Shown piece by piece: positions 27,280 to 36,271 of a stretch of 64,000 nt of DNA. The stretch's first letter is position 1. Every line of letters starts with the position of its first letter. The position numbers were made by a program, and so were the translations under genes. The DNA is taken from NCBI GenBank assembly GCA_945860205.1, contig CAMARK010000006.1:20725-84724 (forward strand), in the 5' to 3' direction. The notes below the pieces were generated by a model. The model saw only the letters and a list, made by a program, of their open reading frames with translations, searched no databases and was not told the origin of the DNA. The stretch comes from Reyranella massiliensis 521. GTDB taxonomy: Bacteria > Pseudomonadota > Alphaproteobacteria > Reyranellales > Reyranellaceae.

Positions 27280-28266
27280 ATGGTGCTGTCGGTTTCCGGC
27301 CGCCGCCGTTTTTGTCTTGGAGCGCTTGCCGGCGGCGTGCTGGCGGCTGTGCTATCGCCTTGGGGGATGGCTCTGGCCCAGCCGGCGCCGGTCAAGGCCA
27401 CCCTGACATTGGCCGAGGTCAACCGCATGGACGAGGCCGCTTTCGTGGCGGCCTTCGGCGATACCTATGAATTGTCGCCGTGGGTGGCGAAAGCGGCCTT
27501 CACCAAGCGGCCATTCCTGACCGTGACTGCGCTCCATCAGGCCCTGGCCGACGCTTTCCGGACGGCGCCGCGCGAACAGCAGCTGGCCTTCTTCCACAAG
27601 CTTTCGGACATCGGCGACAGGACCGTGAAGGCGGAGAACATCACGGCGGCGTCGAAGCTCGAGCAGTCGGTCTCGGGCGTCGACTCGCTGACCGAGGCCG
27701 ATCACGAACGGCTGAAGAAGCTGAACAAGGCCTATCGCGACAAGTTCAACATGTCCTTCACGATCGCCAACCGCCGCAATACCAAGGACACGATCTTCAC
27801 GCAGTTCGAGCGTAGGCTCGGCAACGACCTTGCAACCGAACTTGCCAGCGCGATCCAGGAAGAATTCTTCGTCACGCGCCTGCGCATCGCCGAGCAGGTG
27901 TCGGGTGAGGGAGTGCCGCGGGTCTATGGTGATCTCACCGTGCATGCCCTCAACAGCGTCGTCGGCCAGCCGGCAAACGGCATGGTCATCGAGTTGTTCG
28001 AGATGTCGGGCGAGAAGGGCCGCAAGGTCGCGCAGGCCACGTCCAACGTCGACGGCCGGGCCGATGTCCTCGTCGGACGGCCGTTGCCGATCGGTCGCTA
28101 CGAATTGCGTTTTGCGGTGGCTGACTATTTCCGCAAGCAGGGCTCAACGCTCGGCAATCCGCCCTTCCTCGACATCGTACCGGTCCGCCTTTACTTCGAG
28201 AACCCCGAAGGCAGCTACCATGTACCGATGGTTTGCTCACCCTGGAGTTATGCGGTGTACCGGTGA
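27280..28266 (+). CDS. Exported UraD-UraH-like fusion paralog with degenerate active sites
   Basis: 328 residues from ATG 27280 (GAGGGAGGG upstream). A Tat-like signal (SGRRRFCLGALAGG, cleaved near ALAQ) is followed by both domains of the upstream fusion in the same order. In the decarboxylase half the catalytic HPDLA has become LSDIG, so the His is lost, though the Glu and Arg remain. In the hydrolase half His222, Arg260 and His314 are kept, but the protein stops at VYR without the final Gly-Ser of YRGS. It is probably not a standard ureide enzyme and may bind rather than convert its ligand. Confidence 0.85.
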   Translation: MVLSVSGRRRFCLGALAGGVLAAVLSPWGMALAQPAPVKATLTLAEVNRMDEAAFVAAFGDTYELSPWVAKAAFTKRPFLTVTALHQALADAFRTAPREQQLAFFHKLSDIGDRTVKAENITAASKLEQSVSGVDSLTEADHERLKKLNKAYRDKFNMSFTIANRRNTKDTIFTQFERRLGNDLATELASAIQEEFFVTRLRIAEQVSGEGVPRVYGDLTVHALNSVVGQPANGMVIELFEMSGEKGRKVAQATSNVDGRADVLVGRPLPIGRYELRFAVADYFRKQGSTLGNPPFLDIVPVRLYFENPEGSYHVPMVCSPWSYAVYR

Positions 28267-28730
28267 ACGGCATCATCGTCCCGGGCCGCCGCGGTCTCTG
28301 GCGCGTCATCGTCGCGTGCGCGGCGGTCGTTGCTGTATCGTTGTCGAGCGGCGAGAGCCATGCCCAAGCAGCGCCTCGCGTCAACGGCGACATCAATACC
28401 CACGTACTGGACGCGGTCAGCGGCCAGCCCGCTGCCGGCATGGCGGTCGAGCTGTTCGCAGTCGAAGGCGAGACCTTGCGCAGGATCTCGCAGGAAACGA
28501 TCAACGCCGAGGGCCGTGCCGACCTGTGGCTCGGCCGGCCACTCGCCGTCGGGCGTTACGAGCTGCGCTTCCAGGTTGCCGACTATTTTCGCAAGCAGGG
28601 TGTCCGGACCGGTGATCCGGCGTATCTCGATTACGTGCCGGTTCGCTTCTCGGTCGACACGCCGAACGGGCACTATCAGGTGCCTTTCATTTGCACGCCT
28701 TGGTCTTATTCAACCTATCGCGGAAGCTGA
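28263..28730 (+). CDS. Exported HIU hydrolase/transthyretin-like protein, single domain
   Basis: 155 residues from GTG 28263, overlapping the previous stop as GTGA. A signal peptide (PGRRGLWRVIVACAAVVAVS) precedes one transthyretin-like domain from about residue 40. It keeps His47 (NTHVLDAVSG), Arg85 (EGRADL) and the C-terminal YRGS, but the active-site His equivalent to E. coli HiuH His98 is Gln139 (GHYQVP). Its defect is complementary to that of the preceding paralog, which lacks the YRGS end. A periplasmic binding role or a mixed oligomer with that paralog is possible. Confidence 0.85.
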   Translation: MNGIIVPGRRGLWRVIVACAAVVAVSLSSGESHAQAAPRVNGDINTHVLDAVSGQPAAGMAVELFAVEGETLRRISQETINAEGRADLWLGRPLAVGRYELRFQVADYFRKQGVRTGDPAYLDYVPVRFSVDTPNGHYQVPFICTPWSYSTYRGS

Positions 28731-28746
28731 GTAGACGGAGAAAGCC

Positions 28747-30183
28747 ATGACCTACAGCGATGTCTCTCTGATGATCGATGGCGCCTGGACGAAAGGCGCC
28801 AACGGACGAACCATCCCCGTCATCAATCCGGCGACCGAGGAAGTGATCGGCCACGTGGCGCACGCGGAGAAGGCCGACCTCGACCGTGCGCTCGCCGCCG
28901 CCGACAAGGGCTTCAAGATCTGGAAGAAGGTCTCGGCCTACGAGCGCTACAAGATCATGCGCAAGGCCGCCGACCTGATGCGCCAGCGCCTCGACGAGAT
29001 TTGCGCGATCATGACCATGGAACAGGGCAAGCCGCTCTACGAGGCCAAGGTCGAGACCAGCCTTGCCGCCGACATCATCGACTGGATGGCCGAGGAAGGC
29101 CGCCGCACCTATGGCCGCATCGTGCCGGCGCGCGCCGAGAACATCTATCAGCTCGTCACGAAGGAGCCGGTCGGCCCTGTTGCCGCCTTCACGCCGTGGA
29201 ATTTCCCGATCAACCAGGTGGTGCGCAAGGCGTCGGCCGCGTTGGCCACGGGTTGCTCGATCATCATCAAGGGACCGGAAGACACGCCCGGCTCCTGCGC
29301 CCAGCTCATAAAAGCCTTCGTCGATGCCGGCGTGCCGGCGGGCGTGATCCAGCTCGTCTACGGTGTGCCGTCGGAGATTAGCGCGTATCTGATCCCGCAT
29401 CCGATCATCAAGAAGGTGACGTTCACGGGCTCGACGCCGGTCGGCAAGCAGCTCGCCGCCCTTGCCGGTGCGCACATGAAGCGCGTCACCATGGAACTGG
29501 GCGGCCATGCGCCGGCCATCGTGTTCGAGGACGCCGATCTCGAGCAGGCCGTGAACGTGCTGGGTGCCAACAAGTTCAGGAACGCGGGCCAGGTCTGCGT
29601 CGCACCTACGCGCTTCCTGGTGCACGAGAAGGTCTATCCCGAGTTCGTCGAGCGCTTTACTGCCTACGCCAAGAACATGAAGGTGGGCAACGGCCTCGAC
29701 GCCGACACCAAGATGGGCCCGCTGGTGGCTGAGCGCCGGCTCCATGCGATGGACACGTTCGTGTCCGACGCGATCTCGAAGGGCGCCAAGATCCATACGG
29801 GTGGCCAGAGGAAGGGCAACAAGGGCTATTTCTACGAGCCCACCGTCATGACCGACGTGCCGCTCAGCGCCAAGATCATGAACGACGAGCCGTTCGGCCC
29901 TCTGGCGCCAATCACGCCGTTCAAGGACTTCGACAGCGTGATGAAGGAAGCGAACCGCCTCGACTGGGGCCTCGCCGCCTACGCCTACACCAAGAACACC
30001 AAGACGATGGCCCAGGTTGGTGCGGCGTTCGAAAGCGGCATGGTGTCGATCAATCACCACGGCCTCGCCCTGCCGGAAGTGCCGTTCGGTGGCATGAAGG
30101 ACTCGGGCTACGGCTCGGAAGGTGGTCTCGAGGCGCTGGAGGCCTATCTCAACACCAAGTTCATCAGCCAGCTCGGTATGTAA
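28747..30183 (+). CDS. NAD(P)-dependent aldehyde dehydrogenase, succinate-semialdehyde dehydrogenase-like
   Basis: 478 residues, full length for the family. The catalytic Cys is in [12 protein letters not shown], the general base Glu in [14 protein letters not shown] and the cofactor Asn in [10 protein letters not shown]. The closest recognised group is GabD-like succinate-semialdehyde or 2-oxoglutarate-semialdehyde dehydrogenases. It begins 16 bp after the transthyretin-like gene and may share its transcript. A GC-rich stem follows the stop codon. Confidence 0.85.
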   Translation: MTYSDVSLMIDGAWTKGANGRTIPVINPATEEVIGHVAHAEKADLDRALAAADKGFKIWKKVSAYERYKIMRKAADLMRQRLDEICAIMTMEQGKPLYEAKVETSLAADIIDWMAEEGRRTYGRIVPARAENIYQLVTKEPVGPVAAFTPWNFPINQVVRKASAALATGCSIIIKGPEDTPGSCAQLIKAFVDAGVPAGVIQLVYGVPSEISAYLIPHPIIKKVTFTGSTPVGKQLAALAGAHMKRVTMELGGHAPAIVFEDADLEQAVNVLGANKFRNAGQVCVAPTRFLVHEKVYPEFVERFTAYAKNMKVGNGLDADTKMGPLVAERRLHAMDTFVSDAISKGAKIHTGGQRKGNKGYFYEPTVMTDVPLSAKIMNDEPFGPLAPITPFKDFDSVMKEANRLDWGLAAYAYTKNTKTMAQVGAAFESGMVSINHHGLALPEVPFGGMKDSGYGSEGGLEALEAYLNTKFISQLGM

Positions 30184-30191
30184 CGGGTACG

Positions 30192-30218
30192 GCCCTCCGC
30201 CGCGATGCGGAGGAGGGC
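30192..30218 (+). terminator. Imperfect GC-rich stem after the aldehyde dehydrogenase gene
   Basis: GCCCTCCGC pairs with GCGGAGGAGGGC with a small bulge, 9 bp after the stop codon. There is no T run, so it may be a stabilising stem or a weak terminator. Confidence 0.35.
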
Positions 30219-30325
30219 TGTCCTTCCTGCGAAACTTGTCGCCTCTCGGAACGAGGGGCCATCGGCTTCTCGCCTTTTTCCTGTGCGGACCTATACACGG
30301 TGCCGTGTTCAAGGAGAGCAAGACG

Positions 30326-31300
30326 ATGAAGCGCAGAAATGTCCTGGCCATTCTCGGCAGCGTGCCGGCTGCAGCGGCCTTCAGTGCCCCGATACGCGCG
30401 CAGGAGGCCTATCCCGCCAGGGCGGTGAAAATCCTCGTGCCGTTCGGGCCGGGCGGTTCGACCGACATCATCTCGCGACTGGTCGGCAAGCAGCTCGAGA
30501 CCGTGACCGGCAAGCCGTTCGTGGTCGAGAACAAGCCGGGCGCCACCGGCATGATCGGCACGACCCAGGTCAAGAACGCTGCCCCCGACGGCTATACGCT
30601 GCTGCTCGGTTCGACCAGCACGCTCGCGGCCAACCCCAGCCTCTACAAGCAGATGACCTACGACCCCTCCGATTTCACGACGGTCGCGGTCAACGGCGCC
30701 GTCGGCAACTTCATGCTGGTGAACAAGGACGGTCCCTACAAGACGGTCAAGGAGTTCGTGGCCTTCGCGAAGGCGAGCAAGGAGCCGCTGTTCTCGGGTT
30801 ACGGCAACGCCTCCTCGCGCGTGCCGTCGGCGCTGTTCGAGGTGACGAGCGGCGTCAAGTTCGAGGAGGTCGCCTATCGCGACGCCGTGGCCTCCATCCA
30901 GGATCTCGCCGCCGGCCGCGTCCACGCCGTCTTCCCCGATCAGGTTGTGGGCGAGAGCTATGTCCGCTCCGGCTTCGTGCGCGCGCTGGCCGTCACCTCG
31001 GCCGAGCGCTCGGCGCTGTTCCCCGACGTCGAGGCCATCGCCGAGACCTATCCCGGCTTCAACATCATCGCCTTCTCGTGCTTCTCGGTGCGCAAGGAAA
31101 CGCCGGTTGAGATCAAGCAGCGCCTCAATCGCCTGGTGATGGACGCGCTGTACGAGCCCACGGTGCTGGAGCGGGTGAAGCAGCTCGGCTTCTTGCCGCC
31201 GCCCCGCGACTGGGACATCGCCAAGTGCGATGCATTCGTTGTGCGAGAGCGGGAGGATTGGACCAAATACATCAAGCTCGCCAAGATCGAGGCGCAATGA
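30326..31300 (+). CDS. Bug/TctC-family tripartite tricarboxylate transporter receptor
   Basis: 324 residues from ATG 30326 with AAGGAGAG upstream. A signal peptide (MKRRNVLAILGSVPAAAAFS) is followed by the family start YPARAVKILVPFGPGGSTD and the second conserved block (GKPFVVENKPGATGMIG). It captures a carboxylic acid or similar ligand in the periplasm. No TctA/TctB membrane genes lie nearby, so it is an orphan receptor as is common for Bug proteins. Confidence 0.88.
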   Translation: MKRRNVLAILGSVPAAAAFSAPIRAQEAYPARAVKILVPFGPGGSTDIISRLVGKQLETVTGKPFVVENKPGATGMIGTTQVKNAAPDGYTLLLGSTSTLAANPSLYKQMTYDPSDFTTVAVNGAVGNFMLVNKDGPYKTVKEFVAFAKASKEPLFSGYGNASSRVPSALFEVTSGVKFEEVAYRDAVASIQDLAAGRVHAVFPDQVVGESYVRSGFVRALAVTSAERSALFPDVEAIAETYPGFNIIAFSCFSVRKETPVEIKQRLNRLVMDALYEPTVLERVKQLGFLPPPRDWDIAKCDAFVVREREDWTKYIKLAKIEAQ

Positions 31301-31392
31301 ACGGCTGAGGCTGGTCTTTCGCGCGACTGTTAAGCGTTTGTGACGGCCGATGGTCTACCCTTCAGGGAGCAATGCGGTAAGCTCACAGCCGC

Positions 31393-32367
31393 ATGATGGG
31401 GATGGCAAGGCGTTCGGTACTCGGGGGGCTGCTGGCGGCGGGCGCGGGAGCCGGCGCACGCGCGGACGAATGGCCGGCGCGGTCGGTGACTTGGTTCGTG
31501 CCGTTCCCGGCCGGCGGCGGCTCTGACATGTTCGCCCGGCCGATCGCCGCTCGCGCCACCGACCGGCTCGGCCAGACGATGGTGATCGACAACAGGAGCG
31601 GCGCCGGCGGCACGCTGGGCACGGCCATCGCGGCCCGCGCGCCGGCCGACGGCTACTCCCTGCTGGTCGGCGACACCGGCCTCACCTACGCGCCCACGAT
31701 CTATTCGAAGGCGGGATTCGATTTCGGCCGCGACTTCGCCCCCATCAGCGCGTTCGGCCGCGTGCCGTATGTGCTGGTGATCAATCCGGCCCGCCTCGAT
31801 GTTCCGACCCTCGCGGCGTTCCTCGAGGCTGCAAGGAAGAAGCCCGGCGAGATCGACATCGGATCGGCTGGCCTCGGGACCGTGACGCATCTCGCCATCG
31901 GCCTGTTCGAGGGGCGTGCGGGCGTGCGGCTCAATCATGTGCCATATCGCGGCGGTGCGCCGATGCTGCAGGACCTGCTGGCCGGGCAGATCGCCGCCGC
32001 CTTTGTCCTGGTGAGCGCCGTCGCGGGTTACGTGAAGTCTGGCAAGCTGCGCGCGCTGGCGGTGGCCAGCCGCCGTCGCGAGGCGTTGATCCCCGAGGTC
32101 CCTACGGCACACGAGGCGGGTCTTGCCGATTTCCGCATGACCACCTGGTTCGGCCTGTTTGCGCCGGCGCGTACGCCGGCCGCGATCCTCGACCGGCTGC
32201 ATGGCGCTGTGCAGGAAGCGATCGTCGATGAAGGCGTGAAGCGCCTGTGGCGGGAGCAGGGCGCCAAGGTCGAACCCGAGAGTCGCGCCGACTTCGCCCG
32301 CTTCGTCGCGCGCGACACCGAGCGCTGGAGCCGCATCGCCAAGGCCGCCAATGTGCAGATGGAGTAG
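31393..32367 (+). CDS. Bug/TctC-family periplasmic receptor
   Basis: 324 residues with a Tat-like start (MARRSVLGGLLAAGAGAGA) and the Bug signature VPFPAGGGSDMFARPIA. Conserved ligand-loop residues appear in NHVPYRGGAPMLQDLLAGQI. It is one of three Bug genes in a row and lies 3 bp before the next, which is probably its tandem duplicate. Ligand unknown; no membrane partner is present. Confidence 0.88.
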   Translation: MMGMARRSVLGGLLAAGAGAGARADEWPARSVTWFVPFPAGGGSDMFARPIAARATDRLGQTMVIDNRSGAGGTLGTAIAARAPADGYSLLVGDTGLTYAPTIYSKAGFDFGRDFAPISAFGRVPYVLVINPARLDVPTLAAFLEAARKKPGEIDIGSAGLGTVTHLAIGLFEGRAGVRLNHVPYRGGAPMLQDLLAGQIAAAFVLVSAVAGYVKSGKLRALAVASRRREALIPEVPTAHEAGLADFRMTTWFGLFAPARTPAAILDRLHGAVQEAIVDEGVKRLWREQGAKVEPESRADFARFVARDTERWSRIAKAANVQME

Positions 32368-32370
32368 CCG

Positions 32371-33357
32371 ATGAAAACCCCTCGGAATATCCCTCGCCGG
32401 GCCGCCTTGGGTGGCCTGCTCGCGGCAAGTGCCGCCGCGCCGTTGCTCGCCGCCGACTGGCGGCCGACGCGGTCGATGAATTGGATCGTGCCGTTTCCGC
32501 CCGGCGGGTCGAACGACACGTTTGCGCGCCCCGTGGCGGCCTATGTCGGGCAACGGTTCAGCCAACCCATCGTGGTCGAGAACCGGGGCGGCGCCGGGGG
32601 CACGCTGGGCGGCTCGATCGTGTCGAGGGCGCGGCCCGACGGCTGCACCTTGCTGGTCGGCAACACCAGCCTCACCTTCGCGCCGGTCGTCTATGCCGAG
32701 TCGGGTTTCGATCTGCTGCGCGATTTCTCGCCGGTTTGCGCCATCGCAAGCGTTCCAGTCGGCCTGGTCGTCAATCCCGCCAAGCTCGACGTCAAGGATC
32801 TGGCGGGTTTTCTGGCGGCGGCGCGCAAGTCCCCTGAGGTCATCAACGTCGGCTCTTCGGGACTGGGAACGATGGCGCATCTCGCGATCGAGCTCCTGCA
32901 GCGGCGCACCGGCATCAAGCTCACCCATGTGCCCTACCGAGGCGGCGGCCCCGCGCTGCAGGATCTGCTCTCGGGCCAGCTCGACGCCACCTTCCAGCCG
33001 TTCAGCACCGTGTCGGCCTACGTGCAGTCCGGCCGGCTGCGGGCATTGGCGATCGCCACCCGCCGACGGGAACCGCTGCTGCCCAACGTGCCGACCTTCG
33101 CCGAAGCCGGCGTGCCGGATTTCAACGTCAGCACCTGGTACGGCCTGTTCGCGCCCAAGGCCACGCCGGATGAGCCGCTCGATGCGCTGCATGCCGCCGT
33201 CCAGGCAGCGCTGGGCGAGGGCGACGTCAAGCGCATCTGGCAGGAGCAGGGCGCGCGAGTCGACCTCGAGAGCCGCAAGGCCTTCGCCGAGTTCGTGGCG
33301 CGCGAAGTCGAACGCTGGACCGCCGTCGCGACGACGACCGGTCTTCCGATGGAGTAG
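32371..33357 (+). CDS. Bug/TctC-family periplasmic receptor (tandem paralog)
   Basis: 328 residues, similar throughout to the preceding gene (VPFPPGGSNDTFARPVA and THVPYRGGGPALQDLLSGQ). The signal is RRAALGGLLAASAAAPLLA, again twin-Arg. Co-transcribed with the upstream paralog. It ends 6 bp from the convergent SDR stop. Confidence 0.88.
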   Translation: MKTPRNIPRRAALGGLLAASAAAPLLAADWRPTRSMNWIVPFPPGGSNDTFARPVAAYVGQRFSQPIVVENRGGAGGTLGGSIVSRARPDGCTLLVGNTSLTFAPVVYAESGFDLLRDFSPVCAIASVPVGLVVNPAKLDVKDLAGFLAAARKSPEVINVGSSGLGTMAHLAIELLQRRTGIKLTHVPYRGGGPALQDLLSGQLDATFQPFSTVSAYVQSGRLRALAIATRRREPLLPNVPTFAEAGVPDFNVSTWYGLFAPKATPDEPLDALHAAVQAALGEGDVKRIWQEQGARVDLESRKAFAEFVAREVERWTAVATTTGLPME

Positions 33358-33363
33358 GGGCGG

Positions 33364-34110
33364 CTAGGTCTCGGCGCCGCCGTTGACCTGGATCATCTGG
33401 CCGTTGATATAGGCGCCATTCTCGGAGATCAGCAGCCGCGCCGTGGCCGCGACCTCGACGGGCGTTCCCATGCGGCCGAGCGGCACCTTGGCCACCGTCT
33501 GCTGGCGGTGATGCGACGAGGCATCGTCTCCCTCGACGTCGGCGGCGATGGGGCCGGGCGAGATGGCGTTGGTCGTCACGCCCTTGGGTCCAAACTCCTT
33601 GGCCAGCGACTTGGTGAGACCCCACACGCCGTGCTTGGCGACCGATACCGGCGCTCGACCGGCGTAGCCGTGGATGGCGTTCATGCCGGTGAAGTTGACG
33701 ATGCGGCCCCAGCCCTTCTTCAGCATGCCCGGCAGGCACGCACGCGAGAGCCAGACGGCGGCGTTCATGTCGACGTCGATTACGCGCTGCCACTCGGCAT
33801 CGGTCATCTCGAGGAACGGCTTGCCCGGGCGAAGGGCGGCGTTGTTCACCAGAACGTCGACGGCGCCGAAGGCCTTGATCGCTTCGGCGGCAATGCGCCT
33901 GCATTCGTCGGGCTTGCCGACATCGCCCATGACGACGAGCGTCTTCACGCCGAACGACGCTGCTTCCTTGGCGACGCTTTCGCAGGCGGCGCGATCGCTC
34001 GAGCCGTTGATCGCGACGTTGAAGCCGTCTTCCGCCAGGCCCAGCACACAGGCACGGCCGATGTTCTTGCCGGCTCCCGTGACGAGTGCGGCCTTGCCGT
34101 TGGCTGCCAT
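33364..34110 (-). CDS. SDR-family protein lacking the catalytic Ser and Tyr
   Basis: 248 residues from ATG 34110, which overlaps the upstream CoA-transferase stop as TGATG; the 615-codon ORF in the track is a run-through of this frame. The Rossmann start TGAGKNIGRA and the NNAALRPG motif are present, so a nucleotide probably binds. The active site is altered: the usual Ser after VN is missing (IVNFTGMNA) and YxxxK reads VSVAK, with Val instead of Tyr. Either an atypical oxidoreductase or a non-catalytic homolog. Confidence 0.8.
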   Translation of the reverse strand: MAANGKAALVTGAGKNIGRACVLGLAEDGFNVAINGSSDRAACESVAKEAASFGVKTLVVMGDVGKPDECRRIAAEAIKAFGAVDVLVNNAALRPGKPFLEMTDAEWQRVIDVDMNAAVWLSRACLPGMLKKGWGRIVNFTGMNAIHGYAGRAPVSVAKHGVWGLTKSLAKEFGPKGVTTNAISPGPIAADVEGDDASSHHRQQTVAKVPLGRMGTPVEVAATARLLISENGAYINGQMIQVNGGAET

Positions 34111-35297
34111 CAGACGACACCGCCGGCGCGCAGTTCCTTGATCTTCTTCAGGCTCATGCCCAGGCTCTTGAGCACCGCGTTGGTGTGCTGGCCGAGATCG
34201 GGCGTGGGCTTCAGCCTCTTGGGCTGTGGCGACCCCGTGAGGTTGATCGGATTGCCGACCACCTTGATCTCGCCGAGCTTGGGATGTTTTACGCCGCGTG
34301 CGATGCCGAGATGCTTTACCTGCGGCTCGGCGAAGGTCATGTCGATCGAGTTGATCGGTCCGCACGGCACGCCCGCCTTGTTGAGCGCCGCGATCCAGTG
34401 CGCCGCCGTGTTGGTCCGCGTGACCTCGCTGATGCGCTCGTTCAGCACCTTGCGGTTCTCCGAGCGCGCCGCCGGCGTCGCGTGCTCGGGATGGTCGAGC
34501 AACTGGCTGCCGCCCATTGCCTGTGCGAAGCGCTTCCACATGCTCTGTCCGGCGGCGGCGATGTTGATGTAGCCGTCGCTGGTCGCGAACACGCCGGTCG
34601 GGATCGAGGTCGGATGGTCGTTGCCCGCCTGCTTGGGCACCTCGCCCTTCATCAGCCAGCGTGCGGCCTGGAAGTCGAGCATGAAGATCTGCGCTTCGAT
34701 CAGCGAGGTGTGGACCCACTGGCCCTTCTTGGTGCGTTCGCGATTGTAGAGGGCGAGCGTGATCGCCTGGGCCAACAGAAGACCCGCCGTGAGATCGCAA
34801 ATGGGAATGCCGACGCGCATCGGCCCGCGGCCGGGCTCGCCGGTGATCGACATCAGCCCGCCCATGCCCTGCGCGATCTGGTCGACACCGGGCCGCGCCG
34901 CATCGGGGCCGTCCTGGCCGAAGCCCGCGATCGAGCCGTAGATGATCTTCGGGTTCACCTTCTTGACCGATTTGTAGTCGACCTTGAGACGGTACTTCAC
35001 GTCGGAGCGATAGTTCTCGACGATCACGTCGGCCTTCTTCGCGAGCTTCATGAAGATCGCGTGGCCTTCCTTGCTCTTGAGGTTGAGCGTGATCGCCTGC
35101 TTGTTGCGATGCAGGTTCTGGAAGTCGAAACCGTGGCGCGCGCCGCCCATCGAATCGGTCGTCGTGCCGGGTTCGGGCGGCTGTTCGATCTTGATCACCT
35201 GTGCGCCCCAATCGGCGAGCTGGCGCACCGCGGTCGGGCCGGCGCGATGGGCGGTGAGGTCGAGGACCTTGATATGGGAGAGGGGAAGCTTGGCCAT
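34110..35297 (-). CDS. CaiB/BaiF family III CoA-transferase
   Basis: 395 residues, usual length. The N-terminal block IKVLDLTAHRAGPTAVRQLADWGAQVIKIE and the conserved Asp in RPGVDQIAQGMGGLM (the acyl-anhydride-forming residue) are present. It moves CoA between a thioester and a carboxylic acid. AAGGAA lies upstream of the ATG. The 3' end is coupled to the SDR gene, and a CoA-dependent hydratase lies upstream, suggesting a small catabolic group for an unknown acid. Confidence 0.88.
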   Translation of the reverse strand: MAKLPLSHIKVLDLTAHRAGPTAVRQLADWGAQVIKIEQPPEPGTTTDSMGGARHGFDFQNLHRNKQAITLNLKSKEGHAIFMKLAKKADVIVENYRSDVKYRLKVDYKSVKKVNPKIIYGSIAGFGQDGPDAARPGVDQIAQGMGGLMSITGEPGRGPMRVGIPICDLTAGLLLAQAITLALYNRERTKKGQWVHTSLIEAQIFMLDFQAARWLMKGEVPKQAGNDHPTSIPTGVFATSDGYINIAAAGQSMWKRFAQAMGGSQLLDHPEHATPAARSENRKVLNERISEVTRTNTAAHWIAALNKAGVPCGPINSIDMTFAEPQVKHLGIARGVKHPKLGEIKVVGNPINLTGSPQPKRLKPTPDLGQHTNAVLKSLGMSLKKIKELRAGGVV

Positions 35298-35317
35298 GGT
35301 GTGCGTTCCTTTAGCTT

Positions 35318-35400
35318 GTCATCCCGACCGTAGCGAAGCGGCGTGGAGGAATCTTTTTTTGAGACATGAAAGGCCCCTTGGCTTCGCTCGGGGCGCCGGC
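35318..35400. repeat. Foldback intergenic repeat (REP-like, TCATCCCGA...)
   Basis: GTCATCCCGACCGTAGCGAAG and the inverted partner GGCTTCGCTCGGGG flank an A/T-rich loop containing GGAATCTTTTTTT. The TCATCCCGA-CGTAGCGA pattern resembles dispersed REP-like intergenic repeats found in many Alphaproteobacteria. It fills the gap between two co-directional genes. Confidence 0.55.
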
Positions 35401-35402
35401 AC

Positions 35403-36191
35403 TTATTTCCCTTTGAAGACGGGCCGGCGCTTTTCCATGAAGGCGCGGCGGCCTTCCTTGAAGTCGTCGCTGTCGAAGCAGGCCTCGGCCATCTTCTCGA
35501 GCTTCGCGTGATTCTGCTTGGATTCGGGCTTGGCGATCTCGCGGGCCGCGGCCTTGGCGAGCGCAATGGTGAGCGGGGCGTTCTGGGCGATGGCGCCGGT
35601 GATGCCGTCGACCAGGACGTCGAGCTCGGCGTCGGTCGCGACACCGTGCACCAGGCCCATGTCGTAGGCTTCCTTCGACGAATACTGCTTGGCGGTGAAC
35701 AGGAACTCCAAGGCGCGCGGCAGGCCCACGATGCGCGAAAAGCGTTCGATGCGCAGGAAACCGTAGCCGAGCCCGAGCTTGGCCGCCGGCACGCCGAAGC
35801 GGGCACCCTCGTTGCAGTAGCGGAGGTCACAGCAGGCCGCGAGGTTCATGCCGCCGCCGATGCAGTAGCCGGTGATCTTGGCGATGGTGGGCTTGGAGAA
35901 ATTGTAGAGCGACTCGTAGCCTTCCTTGGAGATGGCGTCGTAGCGGACCTGGGCCTCGGCGTTGGCGCGCTCGCTCTCGAACTTCGAGATGTCGGCGCCG
36001 GAGACGAAGGCCTTGCCGCCGGCACCGCTCACCACCAGGCAGCGGATCTCGGGGTCGGCATCGAAATCCTTCAGGATCCCCACGAAGCTGTCCCACATGT
36101 CGAGGGACACGGCATTGAGCTTGGCCGGGTTGTTGAAGACGAGATGTCCGACCGCGCCGTCGCGCCGTCCGAAGAGCTTCTGTTCCTGCAT
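35403..36191 (-). CDS. Enoyl-CoA hydratase/isomerase family protein
   Basis: 262 residues, normal crotonase length. Oxyanion-hole motifs are GKAFVSGADISKFE and GYCIGGGMNLAACCDLRY. The position of the usual first catalytic Glu is Ala (FGVPAAKLGLG), seen in a subset of annotated hydratases, so the exact reaction is unsure. It lies upstream of the CoA-transferase and SDR genes on the same strand, separated by a repeat. Confidence 0.85.
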   Translation of the reverse strand: MQEQKLFGRRDGAVGHLVFNNPAKLNAVSLDMWDSFVGILKDFDADPEIRCLVVSGAGGKAFVSGADISKFESERANAEAQVRYDAISKEGYESLYNFSKPTIAKITGYCIGGGMNLAACCDLRYCNEGARFGVPAAKLGLGYGFLRIERFSRIVGLPRALEFLFTAKQYSSKEAYDMGLVHGVATDAELDVLVDGITGAIAQNAPLTIALAKAAAREIAKPESKQNHAKLEKMAEACFDSDDFKEGRRAFMEKRRPVFKGK

Positions 36192-36271
36192 GCCGCCTGA
36201 TCCTCCGATGGGGCCGGGAATATAGCGCGCGTCGGCTGATTTGAATAAGGTAAGCGCGTCAGGGAGGAAAC

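Noticed and set aside
28687-30351. 554-codon minus-strand ORF
   Set aside because: Antisense shadow of the aldehyde dehydrogenase, with typical His/Arg/Gly/Leu-rich shadow composition.
31330-33192. 620-codon minus-strand ORF
   Set aside because: Antisense shadow of two Bug receptor genes, with no recognisable domain.
33364-35211. A single 615-residue SDR fusion as listed in the ORF track
   Set aside because: The N-terminal 367 residues are an out-of-frame reading of the CoA-transferase gene; the real SDR starts at ATG 34110 overlapping the transferase stop.
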